In this document: positions 6,962 to 13,465 of the stretch, piece after piece | Position numbering within the stretch: position 1 is the stretch's first letter | How the letters are laid out: every line of letters begins with the position of its first letter | Assembly (NCBI GenBank): GCA_946539175.1 | Contig: CAMNHH010000005.1 | Coordinates: 1 to 30,769 of the forward strand | Reading direction: 5' to 3' | DNA length: 30,769 bases | From: an uncultured Clostridia bacterium | GTDB taxonomy: Bacteria; Bacillota; Clostridia; Oscillospirales; Oscillospiraceae | Program-made: the position numbers and the translations under genes | Notes under the pieces: model-generated | The model's database searches: none | What the model was told of the DNA's origin: nothing | What the model saw: the letters and a program-made list of their open reading frames with translations, nothing else

Positions 6962-7838
6962 TCTCGATCCTTTCACAGCGTATGCTCCGGTCCGGCAGGA
7001 TCAGAGCAAGATTTTCAAACAGCTTCGCCTGCAGCAGCAGCCGGTACACCGGCCGCCGCAGCAGATCCTCCCGGGCGGCTCCGTGGGCCGTGGCCAAAAA
7101 GCGGACCCCGCAGTAGGAGGCCGCCGTCAGGGCCTCCACGTCCGCCGGGCTCGTGATCTCGTCCACCGCAATCCACGCGGGGGCCATGGCCCGTGTCAGC
7201 AGCTCAATGCCCTCCGCCTTGGGGCAGCCCGTCAGCACGTCCGTTCGCCGTCCCACCGGAAGCTGGGGCAGGCCGTCCCGGCAGGCCGCCAGCTCGCCCC
7301 GCTCGTCCACCAGGCCAACCCGTTCTCCGAAGCGGTCGGCGCACTGCCGCACCAGATCCCGCAGCACCGTGGTCTTTCCGGCCCCGGGCGGACCCAAAAT
7401 CAGGGTGGAGCCGGGATTCGCCCAGAGGAAGGAGGCCGCCGCATCGGCGCAGCCGGGCCTGGCCCGGGCCAGCCGCAGATTCAGACTCTGCAGCTGCCGC
7501 AGGGTGCTGATCCGGCCCTCCCGCAGGCAGACGGTCCCGCAGAGCCCCAGCCGGTGTCCCCCCGGCAGGCTCAGATAGCCCCGGCGAAGCTGCTCCTCCA
7601 CCGCGTAGACGGAGTTGCCGGAGGCCCGCCGCAGGATCTGCTCCAGCAGACCCGGCTCCGCCGGGGGCAGAGACGGGTCCAGATACAGCTCCCGTCCCCC
7701 GCTGACCCAGGTGGGCCGCACCCCCGCCCGGAAGCGCAGTTCCTCCGTACAAGCTCCCTTTTCCTCCAGCAGCCGCTCCGCCGCGTCCCCGTAGGGGGCC
7801 GGAAACAGCTGCGGAATCCGCTCCAACGCTTTGTCCAT
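6867..7838 (-). CDS. spoIIIAA: Stage III sporulation protein AA (AAA-type ATPase)
   Basis: SpoIIIAA is the cytoplasmic ATPase of the SpoIIIA complex, related to secretion ATPases. The 323-residue product has an N-terminal domain with the family blocks ELRFRAGVRP and CGTVCLREGRI. It has a clear Walker A (GPPGAGKTT, about 149-157) and the Walker B region AWIAVDEIT (221-229, Asp226 and Glu227), followed by FLATAHG. The start follows AGGTGAT at a normal distance. The coding frame continues about 31 codons past the start of spoIIIAB; these last residues (from about GIAEAGG on) have low complexity and are not typical of the family. First gene of an eight-gene operon AA to AH. Confidence 0.93.
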   Translation of the reverse strand: MDKALERIPQLFPAPYGDAAERLLEEKGACTEELRFRAGVRPTWVSGGRELYLDPSLPPAEPGLLEQILRRASGNSVYAVEEQLRRGYLSLPGGHRLGLCGTVCLREGRISTLRQLQSLNLRLARARPGCADAAASFLWANPGSTLILGPPGAGKTTVLRDLVRQCADRFGERVGLVDERGELAACRDGLPQLPVGRRTDVLTGCPKAEGIELLTRAMAPAWIAVDEITSPADVEALTAASYCGVRFLATAHGAAREDLLRRPVYRLLLQAKLFENLALILPDRSIRCERIENGIAEAGGKRHDRGGLRLDGDPRGPAPAADP

Positions 7839-7855
7839 CCCGCATCACCTGGGAC

Positions 7856-7884
7856 AGGGTATGCGCCTCGCGCCGGGTTTATGC
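7856..7884 (-). promoter_or_regulatory. Candidate sigma-E promoter of spoIIIA
   Basis: On the minus strand GCATAAA (7884-7878) and CATACCCT (7863-7856) are separated by 14 nt. This resembles the known sigma-E consensus (an ATA-rich -35 and CATACAnT at -10); the -10 differs from CATACACT at one base. It lies just before spoIIIAA and after the secF terminator, as expected for a mother-cell operon. The implied leader is only about 10-12 nt but would still include the AGGTGAT ribosome binding site. Confidence 0.5.
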
Positions 7885-7890
7885 CCATGC

Positions 7891-7921
7891 AAAAACCCCG
7901 CGGGAGAGAGCTCCCGCGGGG
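7891..7921 (-). terminator. Rho-independent terminator after secF
   Basis: Perfect 11-bp arms CCCCGCGGGAG (7896-7906) and CTCCCGCGGGG (7911-7921) with a 4-nt loop are followed by five T on the minus strand. It ends the secD-secF transcript and insulates the spoIIIA operon. Confidence 0.93.
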
Positions 7922-7943
7922 CATATAGATCTGGCCTGGTCGT

Positions 7944-8855
7944 TCAGGCCCTGTGCGCTCTGCCCTTGCTGAACAGATTCCACAGGGGGCCGGAGAGGCA
8001 GACGGAGGAATAGCAGCCGCACACGATGCCGATGCAGATGGGCAGGGCGAAGTTCCGGATGGAGCTGACGCCCAGGATCAGCAGCATCAGCATCACGATC
8101 AGCGTAGTGACGGTGGTGTTGATTGAGCGGGTCATGGTGTCCCAGATGGAGGTATCCACGATCTGGGCGAAGTTGCCGGTCTTCATGTTCTTGCGGTTCT
8201 CCCGGACCCGGTCAAAGACCACGATGGTGGCGTTGATGGAGTAGCCCAGGATGGTCAGCGCGGCGGCGATGAAGTTGATGTTGAAGGGGATGCGGAAGAT
8301 CACGTAGAAGCTCAGCATCACCAGCAGGTCGTGGACCAGGGCGCAGACCGCCGCCAGACCGGACTTGAACTCAAAGCGGAAGGCGATATACACCAGGATC
8401 AGCAGCACCGCCACCAGGGAGGCCGTGAAGGCCGACCGGGACAGGTCTCTGCCCACGGAGGCGGAGACCCGCTCCACCTGATAGCCCTGCTCGATGTCCA
8501 CGTCGTAGGCCTGGGCAACGGCGTTGCGGACGGCCTCCACCTCCTCGTCCGTCAGCTCCAGCGCCTTGATCCGCAGTCCGTTGGAGCCGGAGGAGGTCAC
8601 GGAGGAGGGAGACTTGCCGATGGCCTGGCTGAAGAGCTCGGCGGCCCGGTCGGTGACATTCTTGTCCACCTGGGTGGGAAGCTGGAACTCAAAGGTGGTG
8701 CCGCCCACGAAGTCGATGTCGAAATTGAACAGGCCCTGCACGCCGCAGACGGTGAGAATGAGACTCACCAGACCCACGGAGACCAGGATCAGAGAGAGAA
8801 TGCCAAAGAGCTTGAAATGCTTGGTAAAGCTGAAGCCTCTGAACTTTTCCATCAT
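7944..8855 (-). CDS. secF: Protein translocase subunit SecF
   Basis: SecF works with SecD in the membrane to help proteins leave the Sec channel using the ion gradient. The 303-residue product has an N-terminal helix (about 13-36), then the family hallmark FNFDIDFVGGTTFEFQLP, a periplasmic-type P1 domain, and five C-terminal helices. Among these, ILGYSINATIVVFDRVRENR carries the conserved GYSINDTIVVFDR-like motif (here Ala replaces Asp), and TRSINTTVTTLIVML follows. AAAGGAGG lies seven bases before the ATG. It begins 16 nt after secD, so the two are cotranscribed. Confidence 0.97.
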   Translation of the reverse strand: MMEKFRGFSFTKHFKLFGILSLILVSVGLVSLILTVCGVQGLFNFDIDFVGGTTFEFQLPTQVDKNVTDRAAELFSQAIGKSPSSVTSSGSNGLRIKALELTDEEVEAVRNAVAQAYDVDIEQGYQVERVSASVGRDLSRSAFTASLVAVLLILVYIAFRFEFKSGLAAVCALVHDLLVMLSFYVIFRIPFNINFIAAALTILGYSINATIVVFDRVRENRKNMKTGNFAQIVDTSIWDTMTRSINTTVTTLIVMLMLLILGVSSIRNFALPICIGIVCGCYSSVCLSGPLWNLFSKGRAHRA

Positions 8856-8871
8856 GTCAGCGCCTCCTTTC

Positions 8872-10137
8872 TTACACGCAGTAGAGCTTGAGATTCGTGA
8901 TCTTCAAGCCCACGGCGGCCTTCAGCAGCACCCTGGTGAGCACCAGCATTACCAGCATGGACAGGGCCACGCCGATCAGCAGGGTCACGGCAAAGCCCAG
9001 GATGGTGCCGGTGCCCTGCCACAGCAGCACGAAGCCCGCGATCATGGTGGTCACATTGGCGTCGATGATGGCCAGCATGGCCCGCTTGTAGCCGGATTCG
9101 ATGGCAAAGCGCAGGGTCTTGCCCAGCCGCAGCTCCTCCTTGATGCGCTCGTAGATGATGACGTTGGCGTCCACGGCCATGCCCACGGTGAGGATGATGC
9201 CCGCGATGCCGGGCAGGCTCAGATTCACGTGGAGCACGGAGATGGCCACGGCAAAGAGGGCCGCGTAGGCCGCCAGGGCCACGCAGGAGATGACGCCCAT
9301 GAGCCGGTAGACCGCGATCATGAAGACCATCACCAGGATCAGCCCGATCAGACCCGCCAGCAGGCTGGTGGACAGGCTCTTTTCGCCCAGGGAGGCGCCG
9401 ATGGTCTGCTGCTTGGCGGTGCTCAGCTCAAAGGGGAGCCGGCCCGCGGAGATGATCTTGGCCAGGTAGCGGGCGTACTCCTCCGGGTTCTCCACCGAGC
9501 CGATGGAGATGACCACGGTGTCGGTGTCCAGCTCCTCGGTGACATAGGGTCTGGAGATCTCCTCGCCGTCCATCTGGATGGCCAGATAGCTCTCGCCATC
9601 GGCCCGGGCGCGAACCTTGTTGGAGGCCTCGTGGAGCTTCTCCCGGCCCGCAGCGGTCAGCTCCAGCTTCACGTGGGGGCGGGAGATGCCGGTGGAGTCC
9701 ATGGGAGAGTTCTCGTACTCGGCCCCGGCCACCTCGGAGCCGGTGAGCCAGACGGTGCCGTCGGCGTCCACGAAGCTCACCACGGCGGTGGCGCCCAGCT
9801 CCTGCACGGCCTTCTCCGGATCCTCCACGGAGGGGATCTCCACCACCAGCCGCTGCTCGCCGGAGATGTAGCAGTTGGCCTCGGTGTAGCCCAGCGCGTC
9901 CAGACGCTGCTGCATCATGGTCCGGGCCACCTCCATGCCCTCGGCCAGGTTGGCGCTGTCAAAATCGGCGGGAATGACAGCCTCATAGGTGATCTCCGAG
10001 CCGCCCACCAGATCCAGACCCAGGACCACGCCCCGGGAAACCGGCTGGATGAAGCCGCCGATCCCGTGCAGGGCCGCAAAAAACAGCGCCCCCACCACCA
10101 GGAACACGATCACCAGGGTGATAACGGATTTTTTCAT
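8872..10137 (-). CDS. secD: Protein translocase subunit SecD
   Basis: SecD is the partner of SecF in the membrane translocase accessory complex. The 421-residue product has an N-terminal helix (MKKSVITLVIVFLVVGALFF), then GVVLGLDLVGGSEITYEA, the SecD VLGLDLxGG hallmark, and a P1 domain with YTEANCYISGEQRLVVEIP and VKLELTAAGREKLHEAS. The six-helix membrane bundle contains SLPGIAGIILTVGMAVDANVIIYERIKEELR, with the conserved Gly-Met-Ala-Val-Asp-Ala-Asn-Val motif. The start at 10137 was chosen over 10179 because AAAGGAGC lies seven bases upstream and the promoter -10 lies inside the longer frame. Confidence 0.97.
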   Translation of the reverse strand: MKKSVITLVIVFLVVGALFFAALHGIGGFIQPVSRGVVLGLDLVGGSEITYEAVIPADFDSANLAEGMEVARTMMQQRLDALGYTEANCYISGEQRLVVEIPSVEDPEKAVQELGATAVVSFVDADGTVWLTGSEVAGAEYENSPMDSTGISRPHVKLELTAAGREKLHEASNKVRARADGESYLAIQMDGEEISRPYVTEELDTDTVVISIGSVENPEEYARYLAKIISAGRLPFELSTAKQQTIGASLGEKSLSTSLLAGLIGLILVMVFMIAVYRLMGVISCVALAAYAALFAVAISVLHVNLSLPGIAGIILTVGMAVDANVIIYERIKEELRLGKTLRFAIESGYKRAMLAIIDANVTTMIAGFVLLWQGTGTILGFAVTLLIGVALSMLVMLVLTRVLLKAAVGLKITNLKLYCV

Positions 10138-10153
10138 GAAATCTGCTCCTTTT

Positions 10154-10199
10154 CTTGGAATTTCCAAGGTATTATACAATATAGTTCCACGTCCGTCAA
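10154..10199 (-). promoter_or_regulatory. Sigma-A promoter of secDF with start-site palindrome
   Basis: Minus-strand TTGACG (10199-10194), 17 nt, TATAAT (10176-10171). A perfect inverted repeat, CTTGGAA (10154-10160) and TTCCAAG (10162-10168) around one base, covers the expected transcription start about two bases after the -10 and ends before the secD ribosome binding site. The promoter call is strong; operator function of the palindrome is inference. Confidence 0.85.
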
Positions 10200-10250
10200 C
10201 AAGAAAATCAGCCGCCGCGGTCCGGGTCCTCCTGCTCTGCCCGGGGCATG

Positions 10251-10283
10251 AAAAAATCGGACGCCTTTGCGGACGTCCGATTT
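10251..10283 (-). terminator. Rho-independent terminator after the ECF gene
   Basis: Arms AAATCGGACG (10254-10263) and CGTCCGATTT (10274-10283) pair perfectly over 10 bp around a 10-nt loop, and a run of six T follows on the minus strand. It begins 6 nt after the stop of the ECF transporter gene. Confidence 0.9.
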
Positions 10284-10288
10284 GGGAT

Positions 10289-10876
10289 TTACTGCTTTCT
10301 GCCGATCTTCAGCAGCCGGAGAATCACCGGAGCCAGGACCACGTTGATGCCCAGCTCAATCAGGAAGTTGACGCCGGCCAGGCCCAGGAAGGCGTAGGCC
10401 ACGGGGTTCTCGAAGCCCGCGCCCTTGCCCCACTCGGTGATGGTGGGCCAGAAGAAGAGCTTGCAGCCCACCAGGAACAGGCCCGTGTTCACCACGGGCG
10501 CCGTCACGGCGGCGCAGATGATGGCAAAGTATTCGTTGACCTTTTCCAGGGCCCGGAACACCAGACCGGCGCAAAGACCGGCGCAGCAGCCCTTCACCAG
10601 GACGGTGAGCACGGTGCCCACGGCGGAGATGGGGAAGAAGGCGGTGGCGCCGCCGGTGACCAGCACCATGACGGAGAAGACGAAGCCCAGCCAGGCGCCT
10701 GCCAGGGGTCCCAGCAGGGCCGCCCCCAGCACGATGGGCACCAGCACGAGGGAGATGGACACGCCGGGTACGGGCTGCACGTAGTTGCCCAGCAGCTGCA
10801 GCACGGCCACGATGGCGGTGAGCATGGCGGTCAGCGCGATCTGTCGGGCGCCGAAGGTCTTTTTGCGAGTTTCCAT
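10289..10876 (-). CDS. ECF transporter S component, substrate unknown
   Basis: The 195-residue membrane protein has the layout of an energy-coupling factor substrate-binding (S) component: six hydrophobic helices and an Ala-rich first helix (RQIALTAMLTAIVAVLQLLG) that would contact the EcfT subunit. PVPGVSISLVLVPIVLGAALLGPLAGAWLGFVFS is typical of the family. S components bind a vitamin or other small molecule and share EcfA/EcfT encoded elsewhere. No riboswitch fits the short leader of about 48 nt, so the substrate cannot be named. AAAGGAA precedes the ATG. The gene is monocistronic, with its own promoter and terminator. Confidence 0.85.
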   Translation of the reverse strand: METRKKTFGARQIALTAMLTAIVAVLQLLGNYVQPVPGVSISLVLVPIVLGAALLGPLAGAWLGFVFSVMVLVTGGATAFFPISAVGTVLTVLVKGCCAGLCAGLVFRALEKVNEYFAIICAAVTAPVVNTGLFLVGCKLFFWPTITEWGKGAGFENPVAYAFLGLAGVNFLIELGINVVLAPVILRLLKIGRKQ

Positions 10877-10930
10877 ATTCAGTTCCTTTCTGCTGCTGTT
10901 TCACCCTGATGTTGAATACAGCGCAACCCT

Positions 10931-10959
10931 TATATAACACATTCACGGAAAAAAGTAAA
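10931..10959 (-). promoter_or_regulatory. Probable sigma-A promoter of the ECF gene
   Basis: Minus-strand TTTACT (10959-10954), 17 nt, TATATA (10936-10931). It gives a leader of about 48 nt ending at the AAAGGAA site. Between here and the rpsU terminator at 11063 nothing else was recognised. Confidence 0.6.
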
Positions 10960-11062
10960 GTAAAATTTTCGTAAAATGCCCCGCTCCGCAACGATCAAAC
11001 GCGCTGCGGGAGAGCTGTCGCGGGCGGGACTGATTCCTGCCCTGAAAGGCCCCGTCAAACGC

Positions 11063-11090
11063 AAAAATCTCCGTCTTGCGACGGAGATTT
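11063..11090 (-). terminator. Rho-independent terminator after rpsU
   Basis: Perfect 11-bp arms AAATCTCCGTC (11065-11075) and GACGGAGATTT (11080-11090) with loop TTGC, followed on the minus strand by five T. It lies 19 nt after the rpsU stop. Confidence 0.93.
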
Positions 11091-11109
11091 GTTGACAGCC
11101 TCAAGAAAA

Positions 11110-11292
11110 TCAATAGCCTCTTCTCTTGTTCTTACGGGCGGCCTCGCTCTTCTGCTTGCGCTTCAGGCTGGGGCTGACGTAATGCTCACGCTTGCGGACC
11201 TCCTGCTGGATGCCAGCCTTCTGCACGCTGCGCTTAAACCGCTTAAGAGCATTCTCCAAGGACTCGTTTTCCTTGACCTTGATTTCAGACAT
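11110..11292 (-). CDS. rpsU: Small ribosomal subunit protein bS21
   Basis: The 60-residue basic protein is ribosomal protein S21, a late-assembling 30S protein near the anti-Shine-Dalgarno end of 16S rRNA. The family sequence is plain: SEIKVKENESLENALKRFKRSVQKAG, then REHYVSPSLKRKQKSEAARK and the RRGY end. The start at 11292 follows GGAGGGAGGG. The same frame is open back to 11391, but that stretch contains the promoter and leader. The gene stands alone between its own promoter and terminator. Confidence 0.97.
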   Translation of the reverse strand: MSEIKVKENESLENALKRFKRSVQKAGIQQEVRKREHYVSPSLKRKQKSEAARKNKRRGY

Positions 11293-11341
11293 TGATTTCC
11301 CTCCCTCCGACACGACCGGTTCCATCCTGGTCGCTTTCAGG

Positions 11342-11391
11342 GCCTTTTCAAAAGGCGTGGTTATTATACAGGTCATTTTGTCAAATGTCAA
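11342..11391 (-). promoter_or_regulatory. Consensus sigma-A promoter and structured leader of rpsU
   Basis: Minus-strand TTGACA (11391-11386), 17 nt, TATAAT (11368-11363): a perfect consensus. A perfect inverted repeat with 7-nt arms, GCCTTTT (11342-11348) and AAAAGGC (11350-11356), covers the expected start. Downstream in the leader of about 64 nt, CGACC and GGTCG can pair before the ribosome binding site. Autoregulation through this leader is possible but not shown. Confidence 0.88.
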
Positions 11392-11400
11392 GGGAAAATT

Positions 11401-11647
11401 CTAAAATTTTGAATATTTTGTGGTCTGCCCCCGGAGCGGCTGCAGATCTTGCGGTCCCGCATCCCCCCTGTGATGGAAGGATCGGCTGTTTTGTGTGTTT
11501 TTTGTGAATTTTCAAATCTCTGCTTTGTAGCTGTTTGACAACTTTTCCCGTATATGCTAAGATGTATTTGGTGAAATCGGAGATTGGGCGCCCCGCAGCG
11601 CGGCGGCTCCGCTGTCCGTACCCGAATTTATTGAGGAGGAATCATCC
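11401..11647 (+). promoter_or_regulatory. Promoter and leader of the lipase gene
   Basis: TTGACA (11535-11540), 17 nt, TAAGAT (11558-11563) is a good sigma-A type promoter facing the lipase gene. The leader of about 78 nt ends with GAGGAGGAATC before the ATG. The 130 nt between the rpsU promoter and this one (11401-11530) show no gene, repeat or clear structure. Confidence 0.75.
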
Positions 11648-12418
11648 ATGGCAAAGAAACCCGTTCGTCTCTTATCCGGCTTTCTCGCGGTCCTTCTGAT
11701 CCTTTCCATGCTGGTGGGCAGCTGCTTCGTTTCCGCAGCCAACACCACCACCTTCACCAACGCCCCTGAGATGTATACCTTCGTCCGCGACGGCTACAAT
11801 CAGGGCAGCCAGGGCCCCATCAGCATCACCAAGGGGACTCTGAAATCCGGCTTCAGCTCCAAGACCGTCTACCTCGTCACCCTGTCCGGCACGGAGCTGG
11901 TGCTGAACCAGTCCACCGGCGTGCTCACCGACCTGCTCTCCGGCTTTAATCTCAACAACGTCTACTATTCCAACGTGGTCAGCATCATCAAGTCCAACGT
12001 GCCCAAGAACGCCAACCTGATCCTGGCAGGCCACTCCCTGGGCGGCATGATCGCCCAGCAGGTGGCGGGCAACTCCGAGATCAAGTCCCGCTACAATCTG
12101 CTCAACACGGTCTGCTTCGGCTCTCCCCTGCTGTCCGCCGGGTCCCGGGAGGGCACCGTCCGCCGCCTGGGCGACGTGTCCGATCCGGTGCCCTATCTCT
12201 CCGGCAGCCTCTTCAACAACACCCTCTGGGCCATTTTGGGTCTGAACCGGGAGGACGGCGGCTACGGCATCCGGGGCATTACCGCCCACAACCAGAGCTA
12301 CTACCGCACGGATCTCTGGGGCAAGTATGACGTCACCGGCACCAAGTACGGCGGCGCCAAGCTGATCCTGGATCTGGACACCCGGACCTTCTATCAGTCC
12401 CCGGTTATTGATTGGTAA
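11648..12418 (+). CDS. Secreted class 3 lipase-like hydrolase
   Basis: The 256-residue protein has a signal sequence (KKPVRLLSGFLAVLLILSML) and probable cleavage after VSA (about residue 30). A Cys at 26 after LVGS makes a lipoprotein signal a weaker alternative. The alpha/beta-hydrolase core contains the nucleophile elbow AGHSLGG (Ser130). The sequence SDPVPYL supplies the likely acid (Asp179, as in the DxVP motif of class 3 lipases) and AHNQSYY supplies the likely histidine (His214). It would hydrolyse esters outside the cell; whether the substrate is a triglyceride or another acyl ester is unknown. GAGGAGG sits seven bases upstream. It is monocistronic, with its own promoter and a strong terminator. 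Confidence 0.85.
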   Translation: MAKKPVRLLSGFLAVLLILSMLVGSCFVSAANTTTFTNAPEMYTFVRDGYNQGSQGPISITKGTLKSGFSSKTVYLVTLSGTELVLNQSTGVLTDLLSGFNLNNVYYSNVVSIIKSNVPKNANLILAGHSLGGMIAQQVAGNSEIKSRYNLLNTVCFGSPLLSAGSREGTVRRLGDVSDPVPYLSGSLFNNTLWAILGLNREDGGYGIRGITAHNQSYYRTDLWGKYDVTGTKYGGAKLILDLDTRTFYQSPVIDW

Positions 12419-12440
12419 GTTTCATTCAGTTTCATATTGA

Positions 12441-12475
12441 GAATCGGGCCGCCCTCAGGCGGCCCGATTCTTTTT
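12441..12475 (+). terminator. Rho-independent terminator after the lipase gene
   Basis: Perfect 13-bp arms GAATCGGGCCGCC (12441-12453) and GGCGGCCCGATTC (12458-12470) with loop CTCA, followed by TTTTT. It begins 22 nt after the lipase stop. Confidence 0.95.
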
Positions 12476-12476
12476 C

Positions 12477-12728
12477 ATGAAGTTTCTTTTTTTTATGATA
12501 TTTCATGAAAACCGACGGGTGGACCTGCTGATTTACGACTGGGATCTGCGGCTGGGCTTTGCGCTGCTGGACCACCGTTACAGCAACAGTCTGCCCACCA
12601 TTCTCTCCACGGAGCGGAGCTTCCCGGAGCTGGTGCGCCTGGACGAGGCCATCGCGGGACGCCTCAAGGAGCGCCGCGGAAGGTATCTGATTAACATCAC
12701 CCCCGAACCGGGGAAAAATTTCCGATTC
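12477..12728 (+). pseudogene. Truncated remnant of a phage-type DnaC helicase loader
   Basis: About 80 codons resemble the C-terminal end of phage- and element-type DnaC/IstB AAA+ ATPases. VDLLIYD looks like the Walker B strand (normally DLLIIDD), and RYSNSLPTILSTERSFPELVRLDEAIAGRLKER followed by GKNFRF matches the conserved RYxNxLPTIxSxE...LxxxDEAxxxRI block. The N-terminal two thirds, including Walker A, are absent, and sequence between the Walker B strand and the RYSN block appears shortened. There is no ribosome binding site, and the first codon lies right after the lipase terminator. Beyond about 12728 the frame stays open to 12908 but only as antisense of the next gene. I read it as the relic of a lost prophage or mobile element. 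Confidence 0.6.
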
Positions 12729-12753
12729 GGGGGTGCGTGTCCGTTAGAAGGAT

Positions 12754-13434
12754 TCAATTTATATTGTCGATGGGCGCAAAGGGAATCCGCCAGATATAGA
12801 CCAGATCCGGATCACCCGGGATCGTCGTCAGCGTATGCTCCGCATTCATTCCGATCATCCATGGAAGGATGCAATTCCAAACGTAGGGGTTCCGAAAGGA
12901 CCAGGTAACGCCGGTCAGCTTACGACCATAGGTGACAATCAAGGTATAGCTGTTGTGCTCCATCAGCGCGTTCAGCTTTGTTTTCGCTTCGAAAGGCATG
13001 TTGTCACTGGGCTTTGTCCGCATGGAGCCGCCGAACAGGAAGGAGTTGTAATAAATCTCCTCACCATAGTCCTGCGGGTCCTCCATGGGATAAGCGGCAG
13101 CCAGCTCCGGCACGGGGTTTTTGATTTCCCGGTCCAGATAAGGCAAGGCCTGCAGGGCGGTAAACAGCAGGAACAGAACGCTGAAAACCAGCAGCCGGCG
13201 GTATTTCTTTTTCCGCAGCAGCAGAAGAATCCACACCATCAGACCGGCCAAAACAGCCAGCAGCAGCCAGATTCCCAAGGGACGATCCGAGACCGTCAGC
13301 CGGGCGCAGGACGGGATCACCAGGTAAACCATCAGCGGTCCCAACGCAAAGGCCCAGATCAGCAGAGCGCCGAGGGAAGAAAGCAAGACAATGAGAATAC
13401 GGAACCAGATGGGCGTCGGTTTCTTTTCGTTCAA
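12754..13434 (-). CDS. Unknown membrane protein with three helices
   Basis: Not recognised. With a TTG start at 13434 the product has 226 residues; GAGGGA lies eight bases upstream. A GTG at 13452 or a TTG at 13476 inside the leuS end are alternatives. It has three hydrophobic helices (about 13-40, 55-73 and 81-99), a basic cluster RKKKYRR between the second and third, and a C-terminal soluble domain of about 125 residues. That domain has SFLFGGSMRTKPSDNMPFEAKTK and a Trp-rich VTWSFRNPYVWNCILPWMIG. Base composition looks lower in GC than leuS. It would be cotranscribed with leuS, lying 31 nt after it, and is tail to tail with the DnaC relic, so it may be cargo of the same lost element. Confidence 0.65.
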   Translation of the reverse strand: MNEKKPTPIWFRILIVLLSSLGALLIWAFALGPLMVYLVIPSCARLTVSDRPLGIWLLLAVLAGLMVWILLLLRKKKYRRLLVFSVLFLLFTALQALPYLDREIKNPVPELAAAYPMEDPQDYGEEIYYNSFLFGGSMRTKPSDNMPFEAKTKLNALMEHNSYTLIVTYGRKLTGVTWSFRNPYVWNCILPWMIGMNAEHTLTTIPGDPDLVYIWRIPFAPIDNIN

Positions 13435-13465
13435 TTCACATCCCTCGTCCACTGATGCCTGATTC

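Noticed and set aside
8524..10251. A 575-codon plus-strand open frame over secD and secF
   Set aside because: Antisense shadow with runs of His, Gly and Asp; SecD and SecF motifs are unambiguous.
10877..10930. Vitamin riboswitch before the ECF S component
   Set aside because: The predicted leader is too short (about 48 nt) and shows no FMN, TPP or cobalamin riboswitch motif.
12698..12735. Terminator for the unknown membrane gene (CACCCCCGAA/TTCGGGGGTG arms)
   Set aside because: The 10-bp arms are real, but the loop is 18 nt and no T run follows on either strand; it also overlaps the DnaC relic. Left as an unexplained palindrome.
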